A program made the translations under genes and the position numbers. From the NCBI RefSeq assembly GCF_028201475.1, contig NZ_CP116383.1, positions 2,108,001-2,172,000 on the forward strand: a stretch of 64,000 bases of DNA. The letters are read 5' to 3'. The notes beneath the pieces are model-generated. The model searched no databases. It saw nothing but the letters and a program-made list of their open reading frames with translations, and was not told the DNA's origin. Positions within the stretch are counted from its first letter, which is position 1. Each line of letters begins with the position of its first letter. Below, piece by piece: positions 61,873 to 64,000 of the stretch. This DNA comes from Vibrio sp. SCSIO 43137. Its GTDB lineage: Bacteria; Pseudomonadota; Gammaproteobacteria; Enterobacterales; Vibrionaceae.

Positions 61873-63888
61873 CTACCAATGGATGTCCGCTTTAATCAAA
61901 AAGCTTCGCTCTATTTTTGATGAGGAAGGCCAGATCTCAGCAATAAACTCCTGCTGAGAAGTATGCAGAAGATTTCGTCCGCTGACAGAGAGTTCTAAAT
62001 TGCGATTAACCTGCCAGCCATAACGCACATCAGCATTGTATCTCCGCTTAACTCCTCCCGGCTGGTGAAGATTCCACGGACGCTCATCAACATAAAAAAG
62101 ACGAATATCCAGTTGTTTATCCGGCTGTATATCGTAGCTAGCCCATAGTGATGCCTGATGCTCCGGAGCCCTGCCGGTAATCAGTCCAACCATATCGTCA
62201 CTAAAGTCATTATATTGACTATCCTTTAGGTCGACCTGTATATAGGTATAACTTATCCGGTAGCGGCTCATTTCTGTTGCCTGCCAGGTGGTAAGTAGCT
62301 CTACCCCCTGACCATAGCCATGGATATTATTATCAAGCTTTAGAGGAGCAACGGAAAACAAGGTACCATTGATTGTCTCCATGGTCGTTCCCTGCATCAC
62401 ATAACTTCTGAGATTACTGTAATCGTTATAGTAATAAGCAAGATCAACAGAGAGATCATCTGTTGCCATCCATCTTAACCCCCACTCAAATGCATCGACC
62501 TTTTCTGCTGCAAAGTCCTGGTCACCTTCTATTCTGACCAGCATAGGCAAAGGGTTACCATTTCCCGGTGGCAGGGTAAGCAGATCAAAACGTATATCCG
62601 TTTCCCCTCTCGAAGGAATTCTTTTCGCTCTCGATAACGCCGACCATACCGTTAACTCATCATCCGGCGACCAACTTGCCCTCAGGCCGGGTTGAATCTC
62701 CACATCACTGTATGAATTACCTTCAAACTTAACGCCAAATGTCAGCGTGGTATCCTTCTGTGGAAATGACAGCTTGTTCTGGGCAAACAGATTCCAGATA
62801 TCTGTATTCTGGTTTTTCTCCTTCACTGAGCCTAACAAACCATCCGTTATCTTGTTTCTGCTATATCTGTACCCTCCTCCCCATATAAGTTCGTTCTCCG
62901 CGCTAAACATATACTGGTGTTTAAAATCTAAATCAGCGGTATCCCGCTTATCACCATACTTTAGCTCTTTCCTGTCATAATAATCGTAACGAACATTGAC
63001 ACTGAACTCAGAGTCCAGACTGAAAAACTTGCTCCAGCGTCCTGAAATATTGCCGCCGTCAATGTTTACATCACCATCAACTTTACGAATACCATAAGGT
63101 GCCTGAAAAACCGTTGCAGAATGCTCCTGTTGCAGATGATGTTTAAATAACTCACCGTTAATCACCCCTGACACCCCATCATCACCCTGCCAGTCCAGAC
63201 GAAACCCTGAAGTAACAGAATCTCCGCCATTATTCTGAGTTAATCCATCAATCCCCTTACCTTTATCCAGACTTCGCCCTTTAGCGTAAACTCTTAACTG
63301 GCTAGAATCAGAAACCTTGCCCCCCTGGCGGACACTCAGAAGGCCTTGTAACTCATTACCTGCCCCTGCACTGGCATACCCTCCGAGAGTTTCACTCACC
63401 TCCCGGGTAATAATATTAATCACCCCGTTTACAGCATTGGTTCCCCACAAGGTCGCTCCCGGACCGCGGATCACCTCTATTCGCTCAATATCCTCCATCA
63501 CATAATCTAAGTTCTCCCAGTAAACGCCGGAAAAAGTCGGTGTATACACACTACGGCCATCAATCATAACCAGAAGTTTGTTCTCCAGCCGCCCGTTAAA
63601 ACCCCGTATACCAATTGCCCACTTATTCGGGTCAATTTGCGCCACATCCACCCCCGGCACCAGCCGCAGAGCTTCAGGAATAGAAGTCGCCCCGGAACGC
63701 CTGATATCATTCCGGGTTACAACATAGACTGCTGCCGCAGCTTGTGAGAGCTTTTCCCTTTTCTTACTGACTGAAGTCACTTCAATCTGCATCAGCTCTT
63801 CTATACTTAACGCCGTTAAGTCCTGCATAGCAGCACTGGCGAGCACACTCATTGGCAGCAGATAGACCAACCCTACCAAGTGTTTCAT
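61873..63888 (-). CDS. TonB-dependent outer-membrane receptor
   Basis: 671 aa. Start at 63888 (MKHLVGLVYLLPMSVLASAAM) gives a signal peptide with GGA upstream; the frame is open to 63936 but adds a poor extension. After LTALSIEELMQIEVTSVSKKREKLSQAAAAVYVV comes a plug domain (DIRRSGATSIPEALRLVPGV, GFNGRLENKLLVMIDGRSVY, IERIEVIRGPGATLWGTNAVNGVINIIT). The barrel ends in Trp (IKADIHW). No C-terminal signalling extension; ligand unknown. No Fur box is visible in the 112 bp upstream that lie in the window. It heads the four-gene signalling operon. Confidence 0.92.
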   Translation of the reverse strand: MKHLVGLVYLLPMSVLASAAMQDLTALSIEELMQIEVTSVSKKREKLSQAAAAVYVVTRNDIRRSGATSIPEALRLVPGVDVAQIDPNKWAIGIRGFNGRLENKLLVMIDGRSVYTPTFSGVYWENLDYVMEDIERIEVIRGPGATLWGTNAVNGVINIITREVSETLGGYASAGAGNELQGLLSVRQGGKVSDSSQLRVYAKGRSLDKGKGIDGLTQNNGGDSVTSGFRLDWQGDDGVSGVINGELFKHHLQQEHSATVFQAPYGIRKVDGDVNIDGGNISGRWSKFFSLDSEFSVNVRYDYYDRKELKYGDKRDTADLDFKHQYMFSAENELIWGGGYRYSRNKITDGLLGSVKEKNQNTDIWNLFAQNKLSFPQKDTTLTFGVKFEGNSYSDVEIQPGLRASWSPDDELTVWSALSRAKRIPSRGETDIRFDLLTLPPGNGNPLPMLVRIEGDQDFAAEKVDAFEWGLRWMATDDLSVDLAYYYNDYSNLRSYVMQGTTMETINGTLFSVAPLKLDNNIHGYGQGVELLTTWQATEMSRYRISYTYIQVDLKDSQYNDFSDDMVGLITGRAPEHQASLWASYDIQPDKQLDIRLFYVDERPWNLHQPGGVKRRYNADVRYGWQVNRNLELSVSGRNLLHTSQQEFIAEIWPSSSKIERSFLIKADIHW

Positions 63889-64000
63889 ATCAACATTCCA
63901 TGGTTGATGAATAAGGGCTGCGGGCATCTCAGGCATAAGCCCTGATTCACAACAGCCCTGTTTGTATTTATAAGTAAAGTATTAGTAAACGGTGATTTAA

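Overview
The window looks like a chromosomal segment of a marine gammaproteobacterium of the Vibrionaceae, most likely Vibrio. This is inferred from the mix of NnrS, a Tad pilus locus, many c-di-GMP proteins, dCache chemoreceptors and YcjM-like sugar phosphorylase genes, and from the moderate GC content. No species marker (rRNA, tRNA) is present. Almost all of the sequence is coding. No CRISPR array, insertion sequence or tRNA was seen.

Region by region. 1-5.4 kb: the 3' part of a CaiT-like BCCT transporter, an orphan substrate-binding protein, nnrS, a 43-aa membrane protein and a membrane diguanylate cyclase. 5.4-11.1 kb: a two-gene operon of pyruvate:ferredoxin oxidoreductase (nifJ) and a GltD-like Fe-S/NAD(P) oxidoreductase. 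It has a Fur-like box and a perfect 17-bp operator-like palindrome in its long upstream region. 11.1-16.5 kb: polyprenyl-phosphate sugar transferase, flippase-like protein, ArnT/Rgt-like GT39, PAP2 phosphatase and a UDP-glucuronate 4-epimerase. Together these would suit attachment of galacturonate (or a related sugar) to an envelope lipid. 16.7-17.7 kb: a GAF-GGDEF cyclase. 17.7-26.6 kb: a LacI-regulated locus with a complete sugar ABC importer, a GH13_18 phosphorylase resembling YcjM (glucosylglycerate phosphorylase) and a divergent GT4 glycosyltransferase. Two identical 16-bp palindromes and a CRP-like site lie in the divergent promoter region. 26.7-31 kb: a dicarboxylate/amino-acid symporter, a hidden 50-aa membrane ORF and a chemoreceptor.

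31-46.5 kb: one long leftward gene run. It starts with the Flp pilin and carries cpaB, rcpA, cpaD, tadZ, tadA, tadB, tadC, tadD, tadE, tadF and tadG. It then runs, 23 bp later, into a five-gene redox cassette: TlpA-like thioredoxin, DUF4266 protein, DUF3570 outer-membrane protein, ApbE-like protein and DsbD. No tadV prepilin peptidase is present. 46.5-53.6 kb: two divergent lipoproteins, of 1632 and 675 aa, share an N-terminal domain and are separated by a Fur-like inverted repeat. The 1632-aa gene lies directly upstream of flp.

53.7-64 kb: a TauE/SafE permease, a PAS-EAL protein, and a tight four-gene operon. This operon encodes a TonB-dependent receptor, a YfiR-like periplasmic protein, a CHASE8 hybrid histidine kinase and a REC-GGDEF-EAL response regulator, and would link outer-membrane ligand sensing to c-di-GMP.

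The most unusual item is the TlpA-DUF4266-DUF3570-ApbE-DsbD cassette attached to the Tad operon. Its DUF4266 protein is long and ends in a Gly/Cys tail, its DUF3570 protein carries a flavinylation-like DTISGAS motif, and its ApbE has lost residues normally conserved in the family.
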